A stretch of DNA of 64,000 bases from Thalassospira lucentensis (GTDB lineage: Bacteria > Pseudomonadota > Alphaproteobacteria > Rhodospirillales > Thalassospiraceae). The notes beneath the pieces are model-generated. The model had not been told where the DNA came from. It saw only the letters and a program-made list of their open reading frames with translations, and searched no databases. The position numbers and the translations under genes are program-made. This document shows, piece by piece, positions 23,677 to 32,450 of the stretch (its first letter is position 1; every line of letters begins with the position of its first letter). The stretch lies in NCBI RefSeq assembly GCF_032921865.1, contig NZ_CP136683.1, positions 102,795-166,794 on the forward strand, given 5' to 3'.

Positions 23677-25595
23677 TGAAGTCACTTGTAAACACAGGCC
23701 GCAAACGTACGTTTGCGGCCCTACCCCACAAAGTTCTGATCAGCTTGGCGGCGCTATTTGCGATCGGGGTTATTTACGGCAACCTCTTCGTTATCTCGGA
23801 CCCGCTTATAATTGGCATTCTGTTTCTTAGCGCCTTGTTCTCGATGCTCTTCTTGGTGGTCGGTGCAACAACTAATGCACGGGACAAACCGACCATTATT
23901 GATTGGGTGTTAAGTGTACTGAGCCTCGCTACCGGAGTGTTTTTCCTTGTGAATGCAAGTGTGATTTCAAGCCGGATTACTTTGCTTGAAGAGCTTACAC
24001 CTGCTCAACTTTTCTTCGGGTCGTCACTTCTATTCTTGTCACTTGAAGCGACGCGTCGCACGACGGGTGCAGGTCTTACGATCGTTGTTCTCGGTTTTAT
24101 GGCCTACAACCTGTTCGGTCACTTGCTACCCCCGCCCTTTGGGCACGGAGTGATCGAATACACCTACCTGCTGGATGCGCTAATCTTTACAACGGACGGT
24201 GTCTTTGGTGTCCCGATCCAGGTTGTCGCTAGCTATGTTTTCCTATTTGTTCTGTTCGGGACGTTGCTGTCATTTGCTGGCGGAGGGGACTTCTTCTTTA
24301 ACCTTGCTGCCTCGCTGACTGGAAAGAGCCCCGGTGGTCCAGCAAAGGTCGCTGTTATCTCATCAGGCATGTATGGAACGATTTCAGGCAGTCCCGTATC
24401 TGATGTCGTCGCGACGGGCTCGATAACGATCCCAATCATGAAGCGCCTTGGCTATTCATCGCGTTTCGCCGGCGCAGTTGAAGTTGCTGCATCCACAGGT
24501 GGCAGCGCCATGCCGCCTATCATGGGCTCAGCCGCGTTCATTCTTGCTGAGTACACAGGGTTTGCGTATCGCGAAGTCGTCTACGCCGCGATTATTCCAG
24601 CGATCCTTTACTATCTTGGCGTTTTCTCGCAGGTTCACTTGCGCGCGGTCAAACGCGATCTGCGCTCCTATCCAGATGATGTCCCTACGCTTAAGGCAAC
24701 CCTCATTAATGGCTGGATGTTTATTGTCCCGATCGCGGTGATCATACTCGCACTGTCGCTTGGTTATTCGCCAACCATGACGGCAGGCTTGGGAGCTGCT
24801 TCTGTCGTCATTGCAGCGGCTTGCTCTGCGCGAACCCGCATGAGCGTTTGGCGTGTAGTTGAAGGCCTTGGTGAAACCACACTGCGCATCCTCCCCGTTG
24901 CTGGCGCGTGCGCGGCTGCGGGACTTGTAATCGGAGGTCTGTCTATGACGGGCCTTGGCATGAAAGCGGCAAACGTGATCATGACAATCAGTGGTGCGGA
25001 TCCGGTTATCACCTTGATGATTTCCGCTGTGGTGACCATCATTCTCGGTTTAGGGATGCCAACACCAAGTGCTTACATTCTTGCAGCAGTTCTCGTTGGG
25101 CCAGCACTTTCAAAGTTGGGATATCCGCTTCTTGAGTCTCATATGTTCTTGCTTTACTACGCGATCCTGTCGGCCTTGACGCCACCGATTGCGGTTGCGG
25201 CGCTGGCGGCAGCGGCCATTGCAGAAGAGGATCCATTCAAGATTGCGTTTGATGCAGTCAAACTTGCCGCAGTCGGCTTTCTGCTGCCATTCGTCTTTAT
25301 TTGGAATCCTGCTATCATCGGTTCCGGTTCATCCATTGAGATTGGGCTTGCCGTGATCGGCGGTGTTATCGGAACGATTTCACTGGCGGCTGCAATAGAG
25401 GGCTATATGAATGGCACTCTGTCGCGGCTAATGAGAAGCCTGTTCATTTGCGTCGCTGTTGGCAGTGTCGCGCCGTACATGCTCGTATCTTTGGGTGCGA
25501 TTGTTGTGGGCAGTGCACTACTTGCACGAAACTACTTCTCAACGTCACCCTCCTCAGCGAAAGAGGCGAAGGATCAAAAAGTTCCTGGAGCTTGA
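23673..25595 (+). CDS. TRAP transporter fused 4TM/12TM permease
   Basis: A 640-residue integral membrane protein combining the small (DctQ-like) and large (DctM-like) subunits, as usual for TAXI-TRAP systems. The large domain shows GTISGSPVSDVVATGSITIPIMKRLGYS, GGSAMPPIMGSAAFILAEYTG, and LGLGMPTPSAYILAAVLVGPAL. It drives Na+-coupled uptake of the substrate held by the binding protein, whose stop it overlaps by 4 bp. A terminator follows. Confidence 0.93.
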   Translation: MMKSLVNTGRKRTFAALPHKVLISLAALFAIGVIYGNLFVISDPLIIGILFLSALFSMLFLVVGATTNARDKPTIIDWVLSVLSLATGVFFLVNASVISSRITLLEELTPAQLFFGSSLLFLSLEATRRTTGAGLTIVVLGFMAYNLFGHLLPPPFGHGVIEYTYLLDALIFTTDGVFGVPIQVVASYVFLFVLFGTLLSFAGGGDFFFNLAASLTGKSPGGPAKVAVISSGMYGTISGSPVSDVVATGSITIPIMKRLGYSSRFAGAVEVAASTGGSAMPPIMGSAAFILAEYTGFAYREVVYAAIIPAILYYLGVFSQVHLRAVKRDLRSYPDDVPTLKATLINGWMFIVPIAVIILALSLGYSPTMTAGLGAASVVIAAACSARTRMSVWRVVEGLGETTLRILPVAGACAAAGLVIGGLSMTGLGMKAANVIMTISGADPVITLMISAVVTIILGLGMPTPSAYILAAVLVGPALSKLGYPLLESHMFLLYYAILSALTPPIAVAALAAAAIAEEDPFKIAFDAVKLAAVGFLLPFVFIWNPAIIGSGSSIEIGLAVIGGVIGTISLAAAIEGYMNGTLSRLMRSLFICVAVGSVAPYMLVSLGAIVVGSALLARNYFSTSPSSAKEAKDQKVPGA

Positions 25596-25612
25596 TGCGT
25601 TCCAGTTGTGCA

Positions 25613-25652
25613 AGGGAGGTGTGCGCATATGCTTCATGCCTCCCTTTTTTTC
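25613..25652 (+). terminator. Rho-independent terminator after the TRAP operon
   Basis: AAGGGAGG and CCTCCCTT form an 8-bp stem continuing into a T-rich run, 18 bases after the permease stop. Confidence 0.85.
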
Positions 25653-26021
25653 GCGATGTCATAGGGCTGTTTGATATTGCATTTTCCCGAGATTGGACTT
25701 TTTACCGGCAGCTTTATGCTGCGGAGCTCATGGTCACTGCATTTTACCGATCCCGTTTCGTCTATAGTTATCCCAGTGCTGCATCCCGACCGTCGATTAG
25801 GGTAAGCGTCGCGGTTAGTTTTGTGCGTAGCGGATTACTCGCGTGCGCATGTCTATTTCCAGCCTCAGGAGATGTTTATCCTGGCTGACGCGACTTCATT
25901 TACTGAAATAAAATGGCATAATATCTTCGATCTCTAATTATAAAAGGGCCAATGACACATCTGGCTTAGAATAACAATTGGAAGCAGCAGCCAGCGAATG
26001 CTGGCCGTTCGGAGGAAAGCG
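25653..26021. other. Intergenic stretch upstream of the chemoreceptor
   Basis: About 370 bp, AT-rich towards the right end (ATAATATCTTCGATCTCTAATTAT near 25918). It probably holds the chemoreceptor promoter. I see no gene and no exact copy of the cluster operator. Confidence 0.4.
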
Positions 26022-27692
26022 ATGACTAATCTAATGCGTAACTTAAAAATCTCGACAAAAGTTTTCGGAGGCTTTGCGCTCATCCTGTTGCTTCTGGCAA
26101 CCGTTGCCGTGTTAGGCGTCGTTTCCATGAGTAGTGTGGGGACAGACTTTACGCGTTACAGAGAAGTTGTTCTCCAATCAAATCAAGCGGTCCGTGTGCA
26201 GGAGAAGCTGTTGGAGGCACGGGTGGCAGTTAAAGATTATCTATTAAGCAATAGCCCTGAAGATGCCCAAATAGTACTTGATATGCTCGACACGACTAAG
26301 CTGTTGAATCAAGAACTAGGGTCTTTACTGTCCGAAGGAAACCGAAAAGAGGCCTCGAGAGTAGTTTCAGATAACTTGACAGCATATTCTGAATCTTTTG
26401 AAGAAATCGTTTCGCTCTCGGTTTTTGATCCAGTACGTGGCGATTTGGTTTCCAATGAGTTAGAGCGTATCGGGCCGATTGTTGCCAGTGAGTTAGAAGA
26501 CCTCAAGCTTGACGTAAAAGCAGAGCAAGATGAGATCGGCCCGCGCGCTGCTGCTGCATCTAAAAGATCTGTTTTGATCAGCGAGATACTAGCGGGTGCT
26601 GCAATCATCATTGGTGTAATTTTCGCGTGGTTAATTGGGAGGGGCATCTCTCAACCTATCGTGCAAATTACTGAAGTGATGAAAAAGTTAGCTGCGGGGG
26701 ACAAAGAAGCAAATGTTCCAGGTGAGCATCGTGGAGATGAAATTGGAGAAATGTCTCAAGCAGTATTGGTGTTCAAAGAAAACATGATTCGTGCTGATCA
26801 GCTTGCCACGAAAGAAGCTGAAGCGCTAAAATTAAGAGAAAAACGAGCCGAGAAGATAAGCGAACTTACCGCCGAGTTTGACAGTGAAATGGCTTTTGTG
26901 CTCAAAGCCCTCGTAACTGCGGCCAAGGAAATGCAATCGACTGCGACTGGAATGACCAATACTGCAGAAGAGACAAGTCGGCAAGCTGGGATAGTTGCGA
27001 CAGCGGCCGAACAGGCCTCGACTAACGTTCAAACAGTAGCGAGTGCAACTGAAGAGTTAAGCGCTTCGATTAGCGAAATAAATCAACAGGTGGGGCAGTC
27101 ATCCACGGTTGCAGCTCGAGCCGTTGTAAATGCGGAAGAAACGAATGTCCGGGTACGTGGGTTGGCGGATGCAGCGCAAAAGATTGGTGACGTTGTTGGA
27201 CTGATTAGCGATATTGCCGAGAAAACTAACCTTCTTGCTCTAAATGCGACGATTGAGGCTGCTCGTGCTGGTGACGCGGGTAAGGGTTTCGCTGTGGTGG
27301 CTGCAGAAGTCAAGAATTTGGCGACAGCGACATCAAAAGCAACTGATGAGATTACTGCGCAGGTTTCAAATATCCAAAGTGAGACTGATGGTGCGGTTGA
27401 GGCAATCGCTGCAATCTCTTCCACTATCTCGGAGATTAGTGAAGTTTCGGCAGCAATTGCAAGCGCTGTTGAGCAACAGGGAGCTGCTACACTCGAGATC
27501 ACTCGCAACGTCCAAGAAGCCGCTGGGGGTACCACCGAAGTCACTAGTAGTATTATTAGTGTGAATGAAGCTGCGGTTTCGACAGGTGGAGCAGCTGAAC
27601 AAGTATTAGATGCTTCGGGCAGTTTATTACATGAAACAGACAAATTGCGTGAGAAAGTGCAAGCATTCCTGAGTTCTGTTCGAGCAGTCTAA
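26022..27692 (+). CDS. Methyl-accepting chemotaxis protein
   Basis: About 556 residues, starting at ATG 26022 behind GGAGGAAAGC. Membrane helix 1 is at about residues 13-35 and helix 2 at about 190-212. The roughly 155-residue periplasmic part between them is helical (four-helix-bundle type). A HAMP domain follows, then the signalling domain with the hairpin tip EKTNLLALNATIEAARAGDAG. There is no CheR/CheB-tethering pentapeptide at the C-terminus. Placement after the uptake genes suggests chemotaxis to the cluster's substrate, which is inference. Confidence 0.93.
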   Translation: MTNLMRNLKISTKVFGGFALILLLLATVAVLGVVSMSSVGTDFTRYREVVLQSNQAVRVQEKLLEARVAVKDYLLSNSPEDAQIVLDMLDTTKLLNQELGSLLSEGNRKEASRVVSDNLTAYSESFEEIVSLSVFDPVRGDLVSNELERIGPIVASELEDLKLDVKAEQDEIGPRAAAASKRSVLISEILAGAAIIIGVIFAWLIGRGISQPIVQITEVMKKLAAGDKEANVPGEHRGDEIGEMSQAVLVFKENMIRADQLATKEAEALKLREKRAEKISELTAEFDSEMAFVLKALVTAAKEMQSTATGMTNTAEETSRQAGIVATAAEQASTNVQTVASATEELSASISEINQQVGQSSTVAARAVVNAEETNVRVRGLADAAQKIGDVVGLISDIAEKTNLLALNATIEAARAGDAGKGFAVVAAEVKNLATATSKATDEITAQVSNIQSETDGAVEAIAAISSTISEISEVSAAIASAVEQQGAATLEITRNVQEAAGGTTEVTSSIISVNEAAVSTGGAAEQVLDASGSLLHETDKLREKVQAFLSSVRAV

Positions 27693-27775
27693 CTGTCAAA
27701 CATCCTTTCGAAGTGTCAGGGCCGAGATAAAAGTTATTTGAGTGATATCCGTTGCTTGTGATTCATTTGTCTTTG

Positions 27776-28111
27776 TCATGGAAATGGCGGGGTGAGCGCC
27801 CTCGACTTACCTTCAATCAGTTCAGTGCGCAGTGCTGTCAGTAATGATAAAATCAGTCTCCGGATCATGCTGTAAGAGGCGGGGATAACTGACCGCGCCC
27901 AAGGGGGCAGGAAGAGTTTTCCTCCATAATAGATTAGCGCAATGGCAAATATAATCCCGAGGGCCATGGCAATCGCATGTAACGCCGGAACGTATTTTTC
28001 CGGGACAAAAGCATCAAGGAGATCGACCGAAATATGACTTCCGAGCCGGATGCCGATACTGATACCCACGAAGCTCACGACAATGATTGCATAGCCAACA
28101 ATTGTTTCAAT
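27776..28111 (-). pseudogene. Remnant of a DctQ-type TRAP small permease
   Basis: The frame opens right after a stop at 28112-28114 and encodes a DctQ-like middle: IETIVGYAIIVVSFVGISI, GSHISVDLLDAFVP and AIAMALGIIFAIALIYYGGKLF. The N-terminal helix is missing and the sequence after GGKLF loses the family pattern, which suggests a further deletion or frameshift. There is no start codon with a ribosome site. It appears to be left over from a second TRAP system. Confidence 0.7.
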
Positions 28112-28291
28112 CTAGAGACGGAGCATTATACCGGTTATGAATGATACCCGATGTTCAACCTGATTTTCTTTTTTGTTTCATGATGAGAGTGACTGCATGT
28201 CAGTCTGATTTCAAAGGTGTTGTTTTGAGCACGCTTAATGGGCGATTTATTGATTGTACAGACCTCATACCTGGGGTGTTTTGTGATCGGG

Positions 28292-28319
28292 GATTTATTG
28301 ACAATACCGTCAATAAATC
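28292..28319. promoter_or_regulatory. Third, imperfect copy of the TTATTGACGGT palindrome
   Basis: GATTTATTGAC and GTCAATAAATC form an 11-bp inverted repeat around AATACC. The core differs from the perfect palindromes at 3340 and 4531 by two bases (AATACC for GGTACC). No TA gene follows, so it may be a leftover operator or a decoy site inside the transposon. Confidence 0.6.
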
Positions 28320-28380
28320 ACACATTGGTTCAGCTGATACCGAGTTGGTTCTATCTAAAGCAATCACCTCTCAATTAGAG

Positions 28381-28432
28381 AAGCCGCCTTTGATCCAGAC
28401 TAACCACCTGGTAGGCGGCTTCTTGCGTTTTA
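28381..28432 (+). terminator. Hairpin with AAGCCGCCT/AGGCGGCTT stem
   Basis: A 9-bp perfect stem with a 23-nt loop, followed by CTTGCGTTTT. It is a possible terminator of a transcript from the orphan palindrome. Confidence 0.45.
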
Positions 28433-28736
28433 GAAAGGTCAGCGCGCCAACGGATTTTCTGCAGTAGCCTATCTAATTGTCAGCAGATAACCGAGACGAA
28501 AAGCTTTGCAATCCTCCACGCAAAACGTCCGATAGTTTCTCCCACACCCCGTTTGAGGAAGGATGATTGAGAGCTCCATTCTCAGAAAATTTGAAAGGCA
28601 GCACAATGTAGATAAGCTGATTGCGCTTTAATAGTGCAGAAGAGAGCTGATCACTTACATTTCTTCACTATCAAAATGCTCAAACATGAATAGCAACAGC
28701 TCCCGAATTTGCATTATTTAGAATATTATTCTCTCA

Positions 28737-29261
28737 ATGCGTCCGCGGAATCAGACAAGCATGCCTTCTAAACAGCCAGACGATAATCGCCGTCGCAAAC
28801 CAATGCGTAACGGACGGCGAAAAACAAAAACAGTAGGACCTCACCCAATTGATCTTCATGTCGGTAGAAGATTGCGCGAGCTCCGCATGCTTAACGGTTT
28901 CGGGCAGACAGAAATTGCTAAACTTTTGGGTATTACTTTCCAGCAGGTTCAAAAGTATGAGCGGGGAACCAATCGAGTAAGTGCATCAAGGCTATATGAT
29001 ATTGCCCAAGCACTCAAAGTTCCGGTCAGTTATTTCTACGATGACATACCACGCGATCTTACTGACAAGTCTATTGCTCAACGCAACAAGATTGTTACTC
29101 AACTCTTCGTTTCTCGTGAGGACCCTATGCAGCGGCGAGAAACTTTAGAACTTGTACGCAGTTATTACGGTGTTGAGGATGATGTGTTGCGTGAACGGAT
29201 ATTTGAACTGATAAAATCGATCTCGAAATACAACAGCAGCAAAACAGACAGGGGTATCTGA
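28737..29261 (+). CDS. XRE-family regulator (paralogue of 56418-56891)
   Basis: A 174-residue protein with a basic N-terminal stretch (NRRRKPMRNGRRKTK), then helix-turn-helix: IDLHVGRRLRELRML, EIAKLLGITFQQVQKYERGTNRVSASRLYDIAQAL, VPVSYFYDD. The C-terminal part (MQRRETLELVRSYYGVEDDVLRERIFELIKSI) matches the second XRE gene closely. This regulator type is widespread in alphaproteobacteria. A start at 28761 is also possible; neither ATG has a strong ribosome site. It is the last gene inside the transposon. Confidence 0.85.
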   Translation: MRPRNQTSMPSKQPDDNRRRKPMRNGRRKTKTVGPHPIDLHVGRRLRELRMLNGFGQTEIAKLLGITFQQVQKYERGTNRVSASRLYDIAQALKVPVSYFYDDIPRDLTDKSIAQRNKIVTQLFVSREDPMQRRETLELVRSYYGVEDDVLRERIFELIKSISKYNSSKTDRGI

Positions 29262-29277
29262 ATAGCTAGCCGATACG

Positions 29278-29320
29278 ACGGAGTTCTCAACGGATCAAAG
29301 CGATCCCGAAAACTCCGTTT
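29278..29320 (+). terminator. Possible terminator after the XRE gene
   Basis: ACGGAGTT and AACTCCGT form an 8-bp stem with a 25-nt loop and a short T tail, 17 bases after the stop. Confidence 0.45.
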
Positions 29321-29563
29321 GATACGATCACTAGGGCGTCCGCATCGGATAAATCAAGTTAAATAAAAAAAGCGGCGCAACCTAAGTCACCCGCTCCAAT
29401 TCTCTTGCTGCAGGGTTTTCTCGCTAGCACGAGGGAACTGATCCCGCAACTCACACTATGACTAATATAAAAATTATATGGTGCTGTTCAATTAAATTCG
29501 TATGTGAAACTGAATACTGTCTTCACAACGAAAATTTGAGTTTCACCCGTACCATTTTGGCAT

Positions 29564-29629
29564 TCTCATATTTTCCGACACAAGTTCTCATATTTAATTT
29601 TACAGTCTCATATTTTGTGTTCATTTACA
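29564..29629 (-). repeat. Transposon right end with three TnsB-type sites
   Basis: TCTCATATTT occurs at 29564, 29586 and 29606, spaced 22 and 20 bp, in inverted orientation to the left end. The outermost lies in the 26-bp terminal repeat 29604-29629, which ends ...TTTACA. Closely spaced sites at one end are typical of Tn7-like elements. Confidence 0.88.
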
Positions 29630-29634
29630 GCTGA
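29630..29634. repeat. Target-site duplication, right copy (GCTGA)
   Basis: Identical to 5837-5841 and directly adjacent to the right tip. Confidence 0.93.
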
Positions 29635-29641
29635 CAGTTTA

Positions 29642-29863
29642 TTATCCGGCCTTAGCTCTGCGCCATAACAAATTGGCGTTTTGACTGTTTGGCAAGAAGA
29701 AGCGGGCTCTGACAAGATCAGAGCCCGCCTGGTACTGATCAGGCAGCTGCCCAAAAGCCATGGTAGCGAGCCCCCGCAACCACTCTTTCCGATCCGTCGA
29801 GTTTTGAGATATAGACTCGACGGATTCGCGAAACAAGAGAAAAAGTTCGGGGACACTCCTCAA
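29642..29863 (-). CDS. Doubtful small open frame
   Basis: A 73-codon frame opening with TTG and no clear ribosome site. It runs through a perfect 11-bp GC-rich hairpin (29702-29728) followed on this strand by TTCTTCTT, which looks like a terminator. The protein-like part may therefore be coincidence. If real, the transposon inserted only 7 bp after its stop. Confidence 0.2.
   Translation of the reverse strand: MRSVPELFLLFRESVESISQNSTDRKEWLRGLATMAFGQLPDQYQAGSDLVRARFFLPNSQNANLLWRRAKAG
29702..29728 (-). terminator. Strong hairpin GCGGGCTCTGA / TCAGAGCCCGC
   Basis: A perfect 11-bp stem with a 5-nt loop. Read leftward it is followed by TTCTTCTT. It is probably a terminator of older leftward transcription. 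Confidence 0.6.
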
Positions 29864-29925
29864 AAAGAGGAGACGGCATTTCCGAGTTTTAGTTTTTCCT
29901 GACTTTTCAAGAACTTAGGTAACAA

Positions 29926-29956
29926 AAAACCCGTCGGCGGCAACCAACGGGTCTTT
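29926..29956 (-). terminator. Terminator-like hairpin upstream of the replication gene
   Basis: ACCCGT and ACGGGT form the stem. Read leftward it is followed by TTTTTT. It would insulate the replication region from leftward transcription. Confidence 0.5.
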
Positions 29957-30060
29957 GAAAAGGCTTAAGCTGCCTCAGTCCGAAATCTGAGTTTCAGTTT
30001 AGGTAACGGGATCGCTTTGTCAAGTGCAAATGCGAGAGTAAAGCTCAGCCGATACCAAAC

Positions 30061-31065
30061 ATGACATCCCTTTATACATACGCCGAAACCCGCAAGGTTG
30101 CAGCACTGTCCGCACCTGCCGGAACATCTGCAGTTGCCCGCTGGCAATGGGTGCAGAGCGTAATATTCGCTCACGAGGATCTTAGTACTTCAGAGATCTG
30201 CGTTGCCGTCGTTCTAGCATCGCACGTCAATGACAGAACCCTGGCCTGCTTTCCCAAAATTGAAACCATCGCCTGCGAAGCTGGGTTATCAGAGCGCAAG
30301 GTGCGACAGGCACTTAAACGTCTTGAACTGCTTGGTCTGATCCGGCGTCTGGTACGGAGTGCCGGACGGCTGCGCAACCGCAACGCCTATCAGCTGGTCG
30401 GGCTGGGAACCAAACCGGCAGCTGGTTCCATTAAACCGGCATCAGATTCCGGTGTTAAACAGGCATGTGGTACCGGTTCCAATATGAACACGGATAAACA
30501 TGATAACACGGATGAGAAGGAACAGGCCCATGCCACAAGCGGCACGGGGGCTGTCATCCTGCCGTCCGTCGATGATCAATGTCTGCCCCTGGCAAGAGAG
30601 TGGCAGCGCCTTTGTGCCGAGCCCTGGACGCTGGCCAATGCCTGTTTGCGTGTGCATGAGGCGATTGACCGTATCGGGTTTGATGCCGTTCAGCAGGCTT
30701 TGGAAGAGGTTAAACGACAGGGAAAAAGGCCTTCACGGCTTGGTGTGCTGGATATTCTTGATGGGTTGGTTCCCGAGGCGTCGATAGTGATAGATGAGAA
30801 CGTTTTGAAGGCTGTCTGCGATCCAACCGATCCACCTGAATGGCACGAGATATGCCAAGTTGTTGTACAGGCTGATATTCCCGGTTGTCGCAATCCACGT
30901 CTTTGGCTGTCGCAGATCCGTGCGGTTCTTCGTGACAGCACAATCGACTTAAAAGCCGGGAGCCGGTGTGTTCAGGACATCGCGCGTAATCATTTGATGC
31001 CGGTGATTGAGGCGGTTGCTGAACGCCGGGGATTGCTGATCGGAGATGTGTCATACGTGAGCTGA
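30061..31065 (+). CDS. Putative plasmid replication initiator (winged-helix protein)
   Basis: A 334-residue protein. Residues about 30-120 form a HTH_36-type winged helix (DLSTSEICVAVVLASHVNDRTLACFPKIETIACEAGLSERKVRQALKRL, shown here only for location as a domain of about 90 residues), followed by a linker rich in Ser, Thr and Gly and a helical C-terminal domain with LEEVKRQGKRPSRLGVLDIL. This layout is common in alphaproteobacterial plasmid replication proteins (RepC-like). I see no obvious iterons upstream, so the role as initiator is inferred. Confidence 0.6.
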   Translation: MTSLYTYAETRKVAALSAPAGTSAVARWQWVQSVIFAHEDLSTSEICVAVVLASHVNDRTLACFPKIETIACEAGLSERKVRQALKRLELLGLIRRLVRSAGRLRNRNAYQLVGLGTKPAAGSIKPASDSGVKQACGTGSNMNTDKHDNTDEKEQAHATSGTGAVILPSVDDQCLPLAREWQRLCAEPWTLANACLRVHEAIDRIGFDAVQQALEEVKRQGKRPSRLGVLDILDGLVPEASIVIDENVLKAVCDPTDPPEWHEICQVVVQADIPGCRNPRLWLSQIRAVLRDSTIDLKAGSRCVQDIARNHLMPVIEAVAERRGLLIGDVSYVS

Positions 31066-31077
31066 TGATGTCCTCTG

Positions 31078-31205
31078 ATTATGATCCAGTGTCGTTTACG
31101 GGCCGCTATGCTCGATGGAAAGGCATACGTCACCTTGCAGCTTTGCTCCCTGCAGTCCTCAGCTTTAGTCCATATGGCGTGAAGGGTCAGGCCATCATGT
31201 CTGAG
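31078..31205 (-). pseudogene. Remnant of a recombinase C-terminus
   Basis: Leftward translation gives LTLHAIWTKAEDCREQSCKV..., which aligns with LTIHAIWNEAEECWERTCEV at the end of the recombinase fragment at 37994-38610. Only the last 35 or so residues remain and no start is present. Confidence 0.65.
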
Positions 31206-31702
31206 GGCGGGATAAAGGCCATCGTCATCCCAGGCGCCTGAGCCCGCAAAGGCTGCCCTTTTGGCCCACATCTCATCAATGAAGACCAGCTTTTTTGGAG
31301 TTATACGTTTCTGATATGTGCGCCACTGTCGACGTCTGAATGCAATATCAGGACGATCCTGCTTGCTGGCGAAAACGTAATTTTTTAAGCTGATCCATGT
31401 TCCGCTCTAACAGCCCGTCGCCAACGGTCGGCAATGCGGACGGCCGGTGTCCACCGGGGCTGACTGGACGGCGGCGTCCTTACAGACTGAGGGCCTACAG
31501 CCTCTTCACCGCCGCTGAGGCGCTGAAGCCAAAGTGCGCCGAGGCACCTCGGGGGGCTCGTGTTGCCTTGCAAAACGCCATCAATCAAGCGGTCGCGTAA
31601 ATCCTGCTCCAATGCATTCGGTATTTAGACAGGCCTTCTTACCCAGTCTCGATCGTGAAGCACAACAACTTTAAAATTGAACCAATCTCTTACAAGCAGA
31701 CT
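31206..31702. other. Gene-free, GC-rich stretch
   Basis: About 500 bp between the recombinase remnant and the response regulator gene end. Open frames here look like composition artefacts. I see no clear RNA gene or origin repeats. Confidence 0.4.
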
Positions 31703-32422
31703 CTAGTAACGGAAGTTGCCCGGATCGCCCCGCATTATCACCATAGAGAACACATAGCCAATGCCACGGGCCGATTTCAGCGGCAAGCTGTGTCGTGTAT
31801 CAACAAACTTCTGTCGCAACCGAGATATGATGACATCGAGGCTTCGGTCTTCTCCGTCGGCAGGTTGCTTGCCGAGTTGGAGAAACAAAGTATCACGTGT
31901 CACAGGTTTCCCCGGGGCTTTTGCTAACGCGGCAACAATCGCATATTCAGCTGCCGACAAGCGGACAGACACGCCATCGGGGGCCTTCAGGGTCCATCCG
32001 GAGGCATCAAAAACCCAAAGATCACTATCTGGGTGTGGAGATGTGCTGACACGTTGAGAAAGGTTCCGGATCACAAGTTCAAGTTCCCGAACGTCGAGCG
32101 GTTTTTCCAGATAGCTGTCAGCGCCGAGTGTCAGGCCGAGGATGCGGTCATTTACCCCGCGCTGCGCAGTCGCCATAATCAAACCGGCATTCGTTTCGCG
32201 GCGCAAACGTTCAACGGCTGCCAGACCGCTTTCTCCGGGCAGGTTGATATCGAGAACGATAATATCTGGTGTGAAAAAGCCGATAAGGTCGGAAAGTTCT
32301 TCAATCGCTCCGACGCCCTCGACCTCCATACCGCGTTTCGACAAAAAACGACCGACAGGAATACGAAAATCTTCTTCATCATCGACAATGATGACTTTGA
32401 TCGTCGGGCTGAAGTCATTCAT
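31703..32422 (-). CDS. OmpR-family response regulator
   Basis: A 239-residue protein. The receiver domain (about 8-125) has the acidic pair in IIVDDEEDF, the phospho-acceptor Asp in IIVLDINLPG, a Thr in MATAQRG and Lys in YLEKPLD. A winged-helix output domain follows (VRLSAAEYAIVAALAKAPGKPVTRDTLF, SRLRQKFVDTRHSLPLKSARGIGYVF). It lies 28 bp after the histidine kinase gene in the same transcript. Its targets are unknown; the autotransporter gene starts on the other strand 0.6 kb beyond the kinase start. Confidence 0.95.
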   Translation of the reverse strand: MNDFSPTIKVIIVDDEEDFRIPVGRFLSKRGMEVEGVGAIEELSDLIGFFTPDIIVLDINLPGESGLAAVERLRRETNAGLIMATAQRGVNDRILGLTLGADSYLEKPLDVRELELVIRNLSQRVSTSPHPDSDLWVFDASGWTLKAPDGVSVRLSAAEYAIVAALAKAPGKPVTRDTLFLQLGKQPADGEDRSLDVIISRLRQKFVDTRHSLPLKSARGIGYVFSMVIMRGDPGNFRY

Positions 32423-32450
32423 GTTTCATATCTCGGGATATTATTGTCAC

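Larger units (their letters stand above)
28112..28736. other. Gene-free stretch with an orphan TA-type operator
   Basis: About 620 bp. It contains an inverted repeat related to the TA promoter palindrome (28292-28319) and a hairpin at 28381. I see no credible gene. Confidence 0.5.
5842..29629 (+). mobile_element. Tn7-like (TnsA/TnsB) transposon carrying phthalate catabolism, 23,788 bp
   Basis: The tips are 26-bp inverted repeats (5842-5867 and 29604-29629, 23 of 26 identical) beginning TGTAAA and ending AAATATGAGACT. Each end has three copies of the AAATATGAGA core, as expected of TnsB sites, and GCTGA duplications flank the element. tnsA begins at the left tip. Cargo: a broken OLD nuclease gene, small genes, the phthalate cluster with transporter and regulator, a chemoreceptor and an XRE regulator. 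tnsB is truncated and no tnsC, tnsD or tniQ is present, so it cannot move by itself but may still be mobilised in trans. Confidence 0.93.

Noticed and set aside
28141..28467. A 108-codon rightward frame near the DctQ remnant
   Set aside because: No ribosome site, includes a palindrome and a hairpin, and shows no protein-like pattern.
29564..29616. Three TCTCATATTT repeats as replication iterons of the downstream initiator gene
   Set aside because: The same repeats lie at 5856-5945 in inverted orientation, and the outer ones belong to terminal repeats flanked by a target duplication, so they are transposon ends.
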